Source of the DNA: Phragmites australis
Taxonomy: Eukaryota > Streptophyta > Magnoliopsida > Poales > Poaceae
DNA: 64,000 bases
Direction: 5' to 3'
NCBI RefSeq assembly: GCF_958298935.1
Contig: NC_084943.1
Location: forward strand, 19,833,001 to 19,897,000
Below, one piece after another: positions 13,151 through 23,834 of this stretch. The position numbers and the translations under genes are program-made. The notes below the pieces were generated by a model. It was not told the DNA's origin, searched no databases, and was given only the letters and a program-made list of their open reading frames with translations. Numbering within the stretch: the first letter of the stretch is position 1; each line of letters begins with the position of its first letter.

Positions 13151-13960
13151 GCTTCTCAGTCGGTGGGAGGTTCGACGGGGTTGTCTCGTTCATCTGCTAT
13201 TCTGCTTGTCGTTTGCCTGGAATCAAAGTTTTGTCATGCTACACTTGGTTCAAAAACAAATGTTTATTCCTGTATGTTTCATTCGTCTGTTAGCTCTTCA
13301 CTTCTACGCTTCAGATATGAATTGAGTCGAGTTAAACTTTAAACTGATAAACTTGTCCTTGACATCCTTCTTCTTTGTTGGTCATCCAGAAAAATGTACG
13401 TCGTCCGATCCTGATGAACGTAAGAGTCTTGCTCGGTGAAACTTTTTGCGCATGAACGAATCAGAGGTTCAGCATAGCAAGGTTTTCCGAGGCCGATCCG
13501 GTGTTCCCCGCGGCGCAGGAGGAATCGAGTGCTGCAGTGGCAGATGCTGTTGTCCCAGATAAATTTAAGGGCAAAAAATCTAAGGCTCCTGCAAAGGCTG
13601 GCGCGCATAGATACTGGTGGGAGATCATGAGGAGTTTTGGTCTAAAGGATGAAGAAATTGCCAAATTTCTGGATCCTTTTCACTGGTTGATTTGCTTCCC
13701 TCCGTTGACGAAGGATGTTCTCAAGAAATTTGGCTTGGGTTGCGATTGGCGAAGGTCATTCATAACTACTGACATGAATCCATTCTATGATGCTTTTGTC
13801 AATTTATAAGAAGAGAAAGCTGAAGAAATTGGGCAAGGTTGTTGAAGACATGAGATACACGATCTATTCTCCATTGGATGGCCAACCTTGTGCTGACCAT
13901 GATCGGGCAACAGGTGAAGGAGTGCAGCCACAAGAATATGTGAGTTGCACACAAAAATTG
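13151..13960 (+). pseudogene. Leucyl-tRNA synthetase (cytosolic) gene fragment A
   Basis: The segment holds a 5' UTR intron end (TCATCCAG at about 13,380-13,390), then a start region that reads SSDPDERKSLAR in one frame, with two extra bases after the ATG. It then jumps to an internal part: residues from [14 protein letters not shown] through [13 protein letters not shown] and [20 protein letters not shown]. After a break near 13,805 it resumes in another frame as [19 protein letters not shown] and [20 protein letters not shown]. These blocks match plant cytosolic LeuRS from memory. The catalytic core between the two parts is missing, and the frame is broken at least twice, so this cannot charge tRNA. 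The UTR intron shows it is a genomic copy, not a processed retrocopy. Confidence 0.8.
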
Positions 13961-14541
13961 CGCACAACACAAAGATTATGGCAGCGATTAGATGCTTCTG
14001 ATCTTGGCGAAATCAGCAGCAGGACGCAAACACCTGATTTTGGCGAACAAAAGGGTAGCAGCGAAGAAGGCACCAACGTACAGTACCTAGGCGGAGCTAG
14101 TCGAGGTACAGCAAGATGATGATTTGTAATAGCTTGGTCTTGAAACCCATAATAGATACAGCAATGGCAAAGCAAGCTTGGCACACAAAGCAGCGACAGG
14201 CCGACAGCGCGAAACGGACTGCAAACTAAACAACGCTGCAAACCAAACAATCACAGTAAGCCAGTCCATTGTATAATCATTAAGATTCCATAACAGAGTA
14301 ATGAATTGGAGCTCAAATGTGAACAAATTTCATCAAATTTCATATCAGCACTCAAGTTAGAGCCAAAATATTAAGATCAAGGCATCCAATTCAATGTACC
14401 ATTTTAGAACATATGCATGCAAATATATTGAATATAAAGCAAGAACACGGCAAGGTAAAGTTTGCTGCCAGTACATAGTTGATTTTAAACTGAACCATAT
14501 TGTCTAAGTAAAAAACGCATTTGCATATTTGCAGAGTCGAT
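13961..14541. other. Non-coding stretch after LARS fragment A
   Basis: AT-rich sequence with one weak open stretch to 14,119 that continues the LARS-fragment frame into unrelated residues. No recognisable gene, and no clear terminal repeat. Confidence 0.4.
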
Positions 14542-14973
14542 CACTTTAGTGCTTGTCGGAGGATTAACTCCTGTCGTAGGGATTCCGAGAGACCCCTTTT
14601 TAGAGATTTGGTCAGAGGATGATCCTAAATAAGTTCGTCGGAGGAATAAATGGGAATGAATGCAACAGCCGGTGGTGGGGGTGTCGACCTAGTGCAAGAA
14701 GAAGTAAATGCACCGGAATTTAGACAGATTCGGGCCGCACGGGAGCGTAATACCCTACTCCTGTATGGATGCTATAACTGTCCTGAGGAAGTCCCTCAAG
14801 GATGTTGCTGGTTACAAGAATGTTGGCCTAACTAAGAGCTTGAGGTTCCTTGTTCTTCGGCTGGAACTGTGCTCAACCTTGCTCACAGTGTCTCTCTTGC
14901 GCTGTGTTCTTCATGTCTACTCTCGGTCTCTCGTCGTTGGTCTAGTTCGTTGTGGGGTTGGGGTTCTTTCGCC

Positions 14974-15050
14974 GTTGTTCTCCCTTGTTGTTGTTGGTGT
15001 TGTCTCTCGTTGTTGTTCTCCCTTGTTGTTGTTGGTGTTGTCTCTCGTTA
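14974..15050. repeat. Two-copy tandem repeat, period about 38 bp
   Basis: The segment TTGTTCTCCCTTGTTGTTG is repeated about 38 bp later, in the interior of the CACTA element. Confidence 0.7.
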
Positions 15051-15570
15051 TTGTTCTTCTTTTTTTTTGCTTCTGTGTTGCCGGCTATTTTAAGTACTCG
15101 CCGGTCACGATATGCCCCTAACGGAAAGGAGGGGGCTCGAGTTCCGAGACGCCATAAATGGAAAGGGCGTCATCATTTCTTCTGGGTGAAGTGACCGGGG
15201 TGGAAAATGCGTCGCACGCCCGGTCACCCGTCACCATAAATGCCCTAGCAACGGGCGCCGTGGAGAGGGCCCACCGGGTAGCCGCAGAGCAACCCGGCGT
15301 GCTCGCCCTGTCTTGTTCCCCTGCCACAGCAGTGCGGCAGACGGAACGCCTTGATCCTCACGACGTTATCCCGAGACAAGCCGGATGGCACGGGACAGGA
15401 CCTGTGCAATTAATGACCCCACGCCTCTCTGCCAAAACGTGGCAGGAACTGACGCTGAGCGCGGCGGGAGCAGTTGGAGGTGTCAGGCCACGCACGCTCA
15501 TTAAATGCGGCCTCGGACCTTTGGCTGGTTGACACCTCATCGGCAGGCCCCTCGGGGGCCTTTCTGGGTT

Positions 15571-15990
15571 GTTGGGGTACCGAGTGCTCGGGGGTACTGT
15601 TCACATCCCTGAGCACTCTCTCCCGAGAATGCCCATCCTTGTCCTTGGGGTGCCGGGTGCTCGGAGGTACTGTTCACCTCCCCGAGCACTCTCTCCCGAG
15701 CACTCTTGCACGAACCCTCAGGGAACCGAGTTCTCGGGGGCTGCCACGTGCAGCCCCGAGCACTCTTGTACGGATCTTCGGGGAACCGAGCGCTCGGGAG
15801 CTGTCGCACGCAGCCCCGAGCACTCTCTCCCGGAACTTAGCTCTTCTGATCGTTGGGGGACTAGGGTGCTCGGGGGTGACCGGGCACCTCCCCGAGCACT
15901 TTCTTCCCGGTACTCGGATTCTGTGGATCATCGGGGTACTGGGGTACTCGGGGGCCACCGACCGTGGCCCCGAGCACCTTCTCCCGGGAC
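15571..15990. repeat. Array of six palindromic units (subterminal repeats of the CACTA element)
   Basis: Six units of about 55-65 bp start near 15,571, 15,644, 15,717, 15,776, 15,848 and 15,927. Each holds an inverted pair of the type GTGCTCGGGGGT ... CCCCGAGCAC around a short variable loop. The arms are conserved while the loops differ (for example CTGTTCAC, CCACGTGC, ACCGACCG), so the hairpin appears to be the kept feature. CACTA transposases are known to bind subterminal repeats; that these units do so is inferred. Confidence 0.75.
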
Positions 15991-16100
15991 TTGGCCTTTC
16001 CTCATCCCACAAGAGAGACCTCGCGGGATGGCGCCATGTGGCAGATGGCTGGTCTGGCCTCGGGATTCGGGGACCCCTGGTTCCTGATACACCGACAGTG

Positions 16101-16584
16101 CTCCTCGTGAAGAAATGCGTGAATTATGCAAAATCTTAATAGACAGCTAGCAGCTGCTAACATGCAATACAACATTATATTGAGTTAATTTTAGTTATTA
16201 TGGGAGAAATATGGCAAGAATGCACTAATCTTAACAGACATCTCTTAGCAGTAAGCATATGGCAAGAATTGCACTAGGACAAAGTTACAGACATTACAAA
16301 AATTACAGCTACCAGCTGCAAATCTTAACATACAACTGACTTATGGCAAGAATGCACTAGGACAAAGTTGCTTTCTTCCTGGAATTGAAAAAGGAACATA
16401 AGCACTTGCTTCTTGCCCCATAAGACATGTAGATTCACCAACCATTCAAATAAAAAATTTGTTGTAGCATTACTACTTTAGGCCCCTCTGTAACTATAGT
16501 TATTATGGGAGAAATTTGCACATGTTATACAGTTATTTACTTTGTAGTTTTTTTTAGCTCTACATGGCAGATGATACAGTTTTG
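16101..16584. other. AT-rich non-coding stretch
   Basis: Short diverged direct repeats of ATGGCAAGAATGCACTA occur near 16,210, 16,258 and 16,344. No gene was found. Confidence 0.4.
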
Positions 16585-17851
16585 AGCTCTTAACATGATT
16601 CAAACAGAACATGATGCACATTCGCATGTCCTTGAAACTGAACAATATCTAAACTGAAAAAAAAAGAAAGGAATGCAATGGACTTACATTTAGGTAATTG
16701 AGTTCCAAGCTTATCAACTTCTTTCTTTAGCCACAAACCACGGAGCCTTGGAGCATATCCTAGAAAAAGCTCACAGTTCATAGCATCCTTAAAGACATCA
16801 GAAGCTAGGATCTTAATATCGTCTGACATATCATCCATCTCATCTAAGACCTCTAAGCCTCTTGTAATCGAGTAATCTCTTTCTTTCTCTCTTTGTTGCC
16901 TTTTACTCTGTCTTTTGGCACTAGCTTGCTCTTTCCTGAAGCTTAGAAATTATGACATAGTTTCTTCAATGGGTGGCACTGACTTTATATTAGAACTTTT
17001 CTTCATTCTTCCTCTATTTGATCCAGCAGTCCCAGATCTTGAAGTAGCATGGTCATCTTCATCTTCATCTAAAAGATCAATTGTTTCATCATGGTCATCT
17101 TCCATCTCTTCACCTTTAACCTCCAAAGTCTTCCATCCTTTGATGAGAGGCCCTTTTGTTACGTCATTTACCATGTACATGCTCAATCTCCAAACCTTGC
17201 AGAGATTGTTTCTCTTGCCCTTGAGACTGTAAAGACTCACTCTCCAAATCTTAACTACCAGAGTCATCCATTCTTGTTGGATAAATCGATTCTTCACCAT
17301 CATGAGCTTCTACATTGATTGCAGCGTCCCATTGACGCTTCTTAGTGATCTAATGTGCTCACCTACCGATGTGGTCGCCAGACTGCAAGATTGAAGCCAA
17401 GGGGATTAACCAACAAAACCAAGTCACCAGTAGCAGATCGACACTAGCGTCGCCAGGTCCTCCAAATTGACAGTGAGAGGATGAGGGGAAGAGAGAGGTT
17501 GCCATGGGAGAGCGGGAGGGAGAGGTTGCCATGGGATAGGGGAAGGGAGACGTTACCGTGGGGGAGGGCTCGCCGCCACCTCTGATGAGGCTAGCCGCCG
17601 TCGCCGCGAAGGTACAATCGCCGCCAAGGGCACCAAGCACGGGACTCGGTTGAGCGAGCCCGATAGTTGTTGTGTTTTTTTTAAGACCTCGCAACGTGAT
17701 TTTTTCCATCCGACGGTTAGGCTGAAACCGGTGGTAAAAGAAGTGTGCTGACCAGGCTTTCAAACACCAATTTCTAGCCTACCGGGAAAATTTTGGTGGC
17801 CTGTAATTTTCAGGGGTTTTGGACCTAAAACTAGGCTTCCAAACAGGCCCT
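16585..17851 (-). mobile_element. Remnant of a transposon with a Myb/SANT-like accessory protein
   Basis: The right edge reads CCAAACAGGCCC, inverted GGGCCTGTTTGG, a common hAT/Harbinger-type terminus. On the minus strand, coding-like pieces include a GC-rich 5' piece (about 17,763-17,359) and a 3' piece reading DYSITRGLEVLDEMDDMSDD, then ...DVFKDAMNCELFL... and LRGLWLKKEVDKLG (about 16,880-16,690). This resembles the C-terminal part of Myb/SANT-like proteins carried by PIF/Harbinger-type elements or their domesticated relatives. The middle has many stops. No transposase domain was seen and the left terminus was not found. Confidence 0.5.
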
Positions 17852-17855
17852 TACG

Positions 17856-18150
17856 GTCGGTGGGAGGTTCGACGCGGTTGTCTCGTTGATCTGCTTGTCG
17901 GTTGCCTAGGTGGGTGGTTTCCGCTTGTTAGGACAAATCAAAGTTTTGTCATACAAATGTTTATTCCTGTATATTTCATTCTTCTGTTAGCTCTTCGCTT
18001 TTACGCTTCAGATATGAATTGAGTTGAGTTAAATTTAAATCGATAGACTTGTCCTTGACATCCATCTTCTTTGTTGGTCATCCAGGAAAATGTCGTCGAA
18101 TCCTGATGAATGTAAGAGTCTTTCCTGGAGAAACTCTAGTGCAAGTGGGC
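17856..18150 (+). pseudogene. Leucyl-tRNA synthetase gene fragment B (5' UTR intron and first codons)
   Basis: This is a diverged second copy of the 5' part of fragment A, including GTCGGTGGGAGGTTCGACG and the intron end TTGGTCATCCAG. Here the start is intact: ATG near 18,090 followed by SSNPDECKSLSW. The match ends near 18,145, where the sequence turns into an unrelated repeat. Together with fragment A it shows that the LARS 5' region was duplicated in direct orientation about 4.7 kb apart. Confidence 0.7.
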
Positions 18151-18159
18151 AGTGGCAGG

Positions 18160-19022
18160 CCCAGGATTTTAAGTTACTGGAGGCGAACTTTTAACTTAAA
18201 AATTAAGAGGCCACGATGCACTCGACATTTAACATAAGTAATGGTTCAAATCATATTCAAATTCACGTTGGTGTTGACCAGAACCTGAACACAAAACTGA
18301 GAACACCTAGTTTTCCTTGCTGTTATGCAAATTGACCGACTTCAAAATTTCATATATCTTGATCAGTTCATCCAAATTTGGAGTTCAAGTACAGTCTGGA
18401 ATGGTAATGAAATTATCTACAACGATTTAGAACATCACTTTTTCAGACTCGCCCTCTAAGAACCAGTAAATATTGATTAAATCAGTATCGCACACAGACT
18501 AAAAATACTGCAACCAGGAAATTGAGTGCAACATGCCTTCTACCATATTAGAAATTGAGCACAGATTAAAAAACTTGTGAGCAGCATGGTTAGGAGTGAG
18601 AAGTAAAGGAAGAAAAGATTGGGGACACCAGGAAACTTACTGATTCCGACGGGGGATGACACAATGTTGGGTGCAGGGGAGGTGCATGTGGCGGCATCGG
18701 GCGGCATCGGGCCTCCACCATCCATAAGCCCTCCTCTCTCCATCACCGATTCGTCAGGCACTCAGGTCCCCATCTCGAGTCATTAGGTGGAAGGGCTTTG
18801 TTAGCATGCAGCCGCACATGGGAGCTGCTTGGGCACTTCGGCGGATGGGCAGCGGCGCACTGCAAGCTGCTCTTGCTCGTGGACAGAAGGCAACTAGGCA
18901 AGGGCAAGGGTACCATGATGATGCTGGGCGTTGGACTGCTCGGGCGGATGGGCTGACTCGAGCGGACCATGGATGGAAGTTGGCGTCTGGCGAGTGCAGA
19001 CAGGGGCAAGGGGTGGACTAGG
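18160..19022. other. Repeat-derived non-coding stretch
   Basis: It begins with GTGGCAGGCCCAGGATTTTA, a widely dispersed grass repeat motif. On the minus strand, 18,761-18,540 is open with a hydrophobic C-terminus, but nothing is recognised. Near 18,690 a 10-bp GGCGGCATCG unit is repeated. Confidence 0.35.
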
Positions 19023-21850
19023 TGTAACATCCTGAGTTTAAACATGTTAATTAATTGCATAATTTACTCCAAATTAAAAAAAAGTATGATTTGGTAGACT
19101 AGCTAACATTAGAAAATAGGTATATGAATGTATATATACAAGTATGTATACATTCATATGTTTATTAAGTGTGATAAGATGCACTAGAGTCAGTTTCAAA
19201 ATAGTCCTTGCATTAATTTGGTTCGTATACTTTGGTTTGAGGTTTTTGTGGTTCTTTGTGTGGAGTTTTGAAATTGAATGCCTCTCAATTTGAAAACTAC
19301 TCTTAGATTCTATTCAGCTCCAATCCAATTCGAATTCGAATCCTTTAATTCTAATCATCTCAAAAAGCTTGAGATCCAAGCCCAAATCATAATTCAAATA
19401 TATTTATCAGAATTGATCTTAATCCAAAAGTCAAAATCCAAGTTCAAATCACTCATTGAATTTGATTCCGAAACCAATTCTATTTTTTTTTTCTCTTTAT
19501 TCTCCAAGGCTCAATCTCTCTCCCTCTCTGTTTTGGCCCAAGCGCACCCGGCCTGGCCTTCTTTCCTCCCTTTTCCCTTCCTCGCCCGCGCGCGCTCATC
19601 CTAACTCCCTCGCGCGCTCTCTCAGCCCAGCTTGCACCCCGCCACGCTGGTCTGCTCTCACGTGCTCACCCACGCCTGTGTGCGCTCGGCCGTCCAAGTG
19701 TCCGCCATCCGCCGTTGCTCGTGCGCGCCCTTTCCTCCCTCTCCTCCAGCGCGACCCAGCGCCGTGCCTCGCTATCACTCACCACCACGTCGGCCGGTGA
19801 GCCACTTGCCTCTCTCGCCCATCCCGTTTTGCACTCCCACTCCCTTCCCCCTCTCTCAGCTCTCTCTCTCCCGAAGCCCAAAGGCCCTAGCGCCCGTGAC
19901 TTTTGCGCCCGTGCACGCGCATGGACGACGTAGAGCACCCATGCCCCGGGAAAATGGTGGGTGCCACCCTACCACCTTGCTGTCGCGCCTGTTGCCCATG
20001 CCGCTCAATGTCACGAGCCACATCGCCTCTCTCTGCTCATCTCTCTCCCCTCTCCCGTCTATAAATAGCGCACCTAGCTCCTTCTCCTCCCCCTTTTCCC
20101 ATTTCATCGCCGCCATGCCCATTCTCTCCACCAAAGCTTCACCGTCACCGAGCTGTCGTTGATGTGCTACCGAGGAGCTCTAGGAGTCCGACGCCATACC
20201 TGTACCACCGCTCATTCGTTGGAGGCTTGACGGGAGCCGCCCGCGCAAGAAGACCAAGCAGCTCCACCGCTTCGACATCGTCGCTCCACCGGCCGCCTTC
20301 CAGTTCTCGCTGTCTCAACACCGGTGAGCCTCCCAGTACCCCCTTAAGGCCGCGTAGATAGCATGTAGGTGTCCTCGTAACTCCTTCTCATGCATAGCTG
20401 CATGTAGCCGTAGCATTTGCCTCCACCGCCGTGAAACCATCCGCCGTCGGGGTGCTTTTGCTCTGTGTTGTGGCTGGCTATCGTGCCGTGATGCCTAGAG
20501 GCACTAGGCCTCTTTTCCTTGCAGGTTGGCACCTGTCAGTGTAGGGGAGGTGCTACCCAAATTTTCCTGGGCATTGTCCCCTCTCCGGCCGCCATCTAGC
20601 GTTAATCTCGTCACCGACCATCATCGATGAGCTTCCTGCCGTATTTGCCATACCGCGTAGAAGCCTGGCGTCGACTTCCCGTCGTGAAACCCTATCGGAA
20701 TCCCAACTCCGACGAGCTTCCTAGTGCACGCTGCCGTGGATTCCTCACCGTCGACCGTTTTTCCCCTCCACTCCACCACTCGCGCTGCGCCAGTGCGCCC
20801 GCACGCTTGTAAGCTCGCGTGGATCGGCCATGGGCCGTGGCTTGGCCTAGCCGAGTGGGCCATGGCTCAGCCCAGCGCGCCACTATCTAAGCATATCGGC
20901 CCAGCCACCAAAGGCTACGCCCTAGTGGGCTGGCCCAGCTCTGTAGTCCGCTAAGCCAACACTGTGCAGCCCAAGCTGGATCTAGCCCATCCCGGCCCGG
21001 ACCCAGCCCAATATGAGCCCATCTCGGCCCAATTGGTACTGTTTGTGTGGGCCCCACTGAGTACTGTTCATGTGGGCTCATACTACTATTCAGTGGGTCC
21101 CACCCATGGGCCCCATTCATGAATAGTGCAATTTTGTTATTTTCGATTTAATTTAGATTAAATCTTCTGAAAGTCATAACTTCTTCGTTTTGTCTCCGAT
21201 TTCGGTGATTCTTTCACTGAAATTCATCTAATTCAAGATCTACCAATATATCCCAGTGTGCTGTCCATTAGTGCTCGTTTTGTTTTCTATTTGGTGTTAA
21301 ATTGGTTCTTCTCTAGTATATCACGTTATTGATCGTTGTCAATTACAGATCCGCTAGAATTCTGTGAGTGCTGCGCGGGAAGTATCAGGAGTGAGGAGGA
21401 TCCTGACTACAACCAAGAATTCAAAGAAAATTCTGGAGAAGGCAAGTCCTATCTTCTTGATCATATTGAATCTATGTTTTCAACTAATCTACATGATCAA
21501 CTAAAACTGGACTTATATCGCATGTGCTATGTATTGCATTTTTACAAAATATTTGTAGTAGATAATCCTATTAAACACTTACCATGCCATAAATGTTATC
21601 ATCCAAAATACATATCACCATAGGATTACCTGTTGTTATCTATATTAATGACAAACGACGCCTTGATACTTAGCATATTAGGATAAATATATCTTCTCGG
21701 AGATGTCGCTTTTAAAACACATCTCCTCGAGATAAAATGTACTGTTATCAATGATAACTCATATACCATGGATCCTTGATGGTTATGAATCCGTGATGAT
21801 TATAAAATCCTTGATGCCATGTGGGATATGGTGGAGGATGTGCAAAAATG
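19023..21850 (+). mobile_element. Tekay-like gypsy LTR (solo or truncated)
   Basis: It starts TGTAACATCCTGAGTTT and runs through blocks I associate with Tekay/Del chromovirus LTRs: CAATTCGAATTCGAAT near 19,325, a GC-rich middle with TATAAATAG, GTCATAACTTCTTCG near 21,172, and an exon-like stretch CTGACTACAACCAAG near 21,403. No internal gag-pol and no second LTR are seen. The 3' limit near 21,850 is a guess, because the expected CA end and target duplication were not found. Confidence 0.55.
20060..20068 (+). promoter_or_regulatory. TATA box of the LTR promoter
   Basis: TATAAATAG lies in the GC-rich middle of the LTR, where U3/R promoters usually sit. It is followed about 40 bp on by CTCCTCCCCC. 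Activity is unknown. Confidence 0.45.
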
Positions 21851-21924
21851 GGTGATAATTGCTTTGGCAGGGGCAGGTAGAGTAGTACTCTTGACGAGGA
21901 TGGGCAGTTGTAGCTCCTCTCGAT

Positions 21925-22245
21925 GGAGGTGGCGCGTTGTGACAAGCGAGCGGGGCTTCACGGCGAGGCACCTGGTGACGATGCTGCTCCACTCTAGCGA
22001 GTGGCGGGTGCACGTGGTTGACCTGCTCCCCACCATCTCGCTCAAACGCGACAAGGAGGAGGGGTCCTCGGCACCGAGCTCTGCGAAGGACAGGCTGCCT
22101 ACGCCTCCGCCGACTTCCGCGACAAGGCACATGTTGCCAGAGCTTTTGAGGGGGTAGAAGTAGTTTTCCATATGGTTGTTCCATATTCATCCATCAACAT
22201 CTTCTAGCTTCATTATTCAGTCAATGTTGAGGGAACCAAGACCAA
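21925..22245 (+). pseudogene. 3-beta-hydroxysteroid dehydrogenase/isomerase-like gene fragment
   Basis: One frame gives ERGFTARHLVTMLLHSSEWR followed by VVDLLPTISLKRDKEEG. After a frame change near 22,075 a second frame gives AYASADFRDKAHVARAFEGV, then EVVFHM, a stop, and LHYSVNVEGTK. This matches the N-terminal Rossmann part of plant 3-beta-HSD/decarboxylase-like proteins: the GGRGFAARHLV nucleotide-binding loop, here changed to SERGFTARHLV, followed by NVEGTKN. The glycine-rich loop is damaged, there is a frameshift and a stop, and only about 100 residues remain. It is non-functional. Confidence 0.7.
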
Positions 22246-22290
22246 GATCGTCTGCACCCTCGGCCAGGCCTGCTGTGCGCCGGCATGGCT
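22235..22290 (+). pseudogene. Pyruvate-kinase-like N-terminal fragment fused to the previous fragment
   Basis: Directly after VNVEGTK the same frame reads KTKIVCTLGQA, close to the KTKIVCTLGPAS block at the N-terminus of plant pyruvate kinases. Next comes GLLCAGMAAC in a shifted frame, resembling the following LLRAGM block. Only about 20 residues are covered. The junction falls on a shared ACCAAG, which could be microhomology. Confidence 0.5.
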
Positions 22291-22309
22291 GCATGTCTCC
22301 TTGTGATGC

Positions 22310-22892
22310 TTTAGAGGTGTTATGATTTCCTCCTCTTGCATATTACGTCATGCTTGGTGCCTTGTTGATTGTGATTTGTGCTTCTAGGTCTGGTGGTGAT
22401 ATTTGGCTAATTCTACGGATGCTGCTAGTATCTTTGTTTCTGCTCATGTATGCCTCTATTAGAGTCGTTCTATCATTGTATCTAGCTTTAGTCTTTGCAA
22501 TTTCTCTACGTCCACATTCGAGTCTTAATCTCTCTTTAAGTTTGTCTATACCATGTGAGTCTACATATTCCTTATCAATTAGTCGATTTCTTTTGTGATT
22601 AGCTAAATATTCATCTTTTTTAACTAAACCTTTCACGTCGTTAGTGATGCAACTGTGTCATCTTGATCTTTCTATAACTTTAGTGACAATTCAGTTATTA
22701 TCTTGCTACTCGTCATTGTTGTGTTGGCAATTTTTGATCTAGGGCATCTTTTTTTCATCATCGCGGCTTTACTTTTGTGCTTCATTTTGCATTTCTTCGA
22801 CTTGATTAGATAGGATTACTAAGACTCTACTCTATGATGGCTTTGAATAGGTAGTTTTTGGATGTATTAGTCTAAATTTATTATTTGATGGG
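22310..22892 (-). other. Unrecognised AT-rich stretch with one open frame
   Basis: On the minus strand, 22,636-22,343 is open for 97 residues, very rich in Lys, Arg, Asp and Glu. It could be a gag-like or transposon-derived fragment. No motif identifies it, and it lies beside a copia-type LTR. Confidence 0.3.
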
Positions 22893-23008
22893 TGTTAAGG
22901 GTATAATAGTCAAAGGTATTATGGTAATCTCCTAGTCTAGGATTTCACTCATGTACTCTATATATTGTCTCATGAACTACTATTGGATACAAATTATTAT
23001 TCCTAACA
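22893..23008 (+). mobile_element. Short copia-type LTR (116 bp)
   Basis: The ends are TGTTAAGG and CCTAACA, giving the TG...CA borders and the TGTTA/TAACA inverted ends of many Ty1-copia LTRs. It contains CTCTATATATTG as a TATA-like element. Its 3' end abuts the probable last LARS exon. No partner LTR and no clear 5-bp target duplication were found, so it may be a solo or truncated LTR. Confidence 0.55.
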
Positions 23009-23193
23009 GGGAGAACTTGGAGCTGATCAAAAGGCAGCTGAACCTTGAGCATGTAGAGGTATTGTTCGCATCTGATGAAGCTACTCGCGCTAAAGCTGGG
23101 AAATACGTTTCTCTGTTGAATCACAGCCCGCCGTCCCCTTGTGACCTGGTCGCTATCTTCCTAAGCAAACAGGAGTTTGAAGCTCAAAACTGA
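23009..23193 (+). pseudogene. Probable C-terminal exon of leucyl-tRNA synthetase
   Basis: The frame reads ENLELIKRQLNLEHVEVLFA, then SDEATRAKAGKYVSLL, PPSPCDLVAIFLSKQEFEAQ and N, followed by TGA. This resembles the C-terminal tail of plant cytosolic LeuRS as I remember it. The presence of LARS 5' fragments upstream on the same strand supports it. The exon is open but is cut off from the rest of the gene by about 5 kb of transposon sequence and a missing catalytic core. Confidence 0.6.
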
Positions 23194-23830
23194 GGTTGTC
23201 ATTGTTAATAGGAGTTCTTTTGAGATGCCCTTTTTTTTTTATTCCTGTTGCTGCACATTTTTAAGTTATGTTAGTATCCACCTCTTACAGTTGCCTTTTG
23301 TTTTGAGAGAACTGATTTTGTTCTTCCCTGTAAGTCTGTAACACATTTGTCTATCAACACAACGTATGTTCAGGTGATGCCACTTTATATCTTTCTGTTC
23401 TGGTATCTTCATAGAAGATTTTTTATAATTAAACTGTGTGTAAAATATGGAGGAAGTTCAACGCTTGGACTATGTTTGAATTTTCAGAATTATTAGGCCC
23501 TGAATGTTTGCAGCAATGACCTTTGGGACACCAGTCCTATCTGGTAAGAAAATACTAATTGCCTTCTGTTTCTCTTAGCTAGTCAGCCGTCCATCTGATT
23601 ATCCTCTCTGAACTCTGATAGACCAGTTATCTTATAGCCTGCATGTGCTGCAAGTTCAGCAATGCATGACGTATTGATTGTATTAAGCTGGTAATAGATC
23701 AGTTCATTCTTCTTCGTTAGATGGAGCTTGCTTGATTCTAGTTTGAAAATTTCTCTCAAGTTCTCACAATAGGCTTTTATATATATATAAAAGTGTATTA
23801 TGCGTCTAGGCGCAGAACAGACTTGTGCTG
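23194..23830. other. 3' flank of the broken LARS locus
   Basis: AT-rich, UTR-like sequence with a T10 tract near 23,231. No gene seen. (AT)n near 23,780 precedes the globulin fragment. Confidence 0.4.
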
Positions 23831-23834
23831 TGTC

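Larger units (their letters stand above)
14542..16100. mobile_element. Non-autonomous CACTA (En/Spm) element
   Basis: The right end reads ...GATACACCGACAGTG, which inverted is CACTGTCGGTGTATC, a CACTA-type terminus. The left end is less clean: CACTTTAGTGCTTGTCGGAGG. The block ATTCGGGCCGCACGGGAGCG near 14,728, and the GC-rich body, also occur in grass CACTA elements from memory. The subterminal hairpin array at 15,571-15,990 fits the transposase-binding repeats of this superfamily. No TNP2-like transposase is present. A 3-bp target duplication could not be confirmed, so the left limit is provisional. Confidence 0.65.

Noticed and set aside
13501..13809. Functional small LARS-derived protein
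   Set aside because: The open stretch is an internal piece without start context or catalytic motifs and is frameshifted at both ends.
15158..16139. Long open frames over the hairpin array
   Set aside because: Both strands are open because of the GC-rich repeated unit; the peptides only repeat the unit.
19456..20361. Several open frames of 90-176 residues in the GC-rich region
   Set aside because: They overlap in many frames, are Pro/Ser/Arg-rich, and lie within the Tekay-like LTR.
23760..23830. Helitron 3' end near GCGTCTAGGCGC
   Set aside because: A short dyad is present but no CTRR terminus with the AT insertion context was found.
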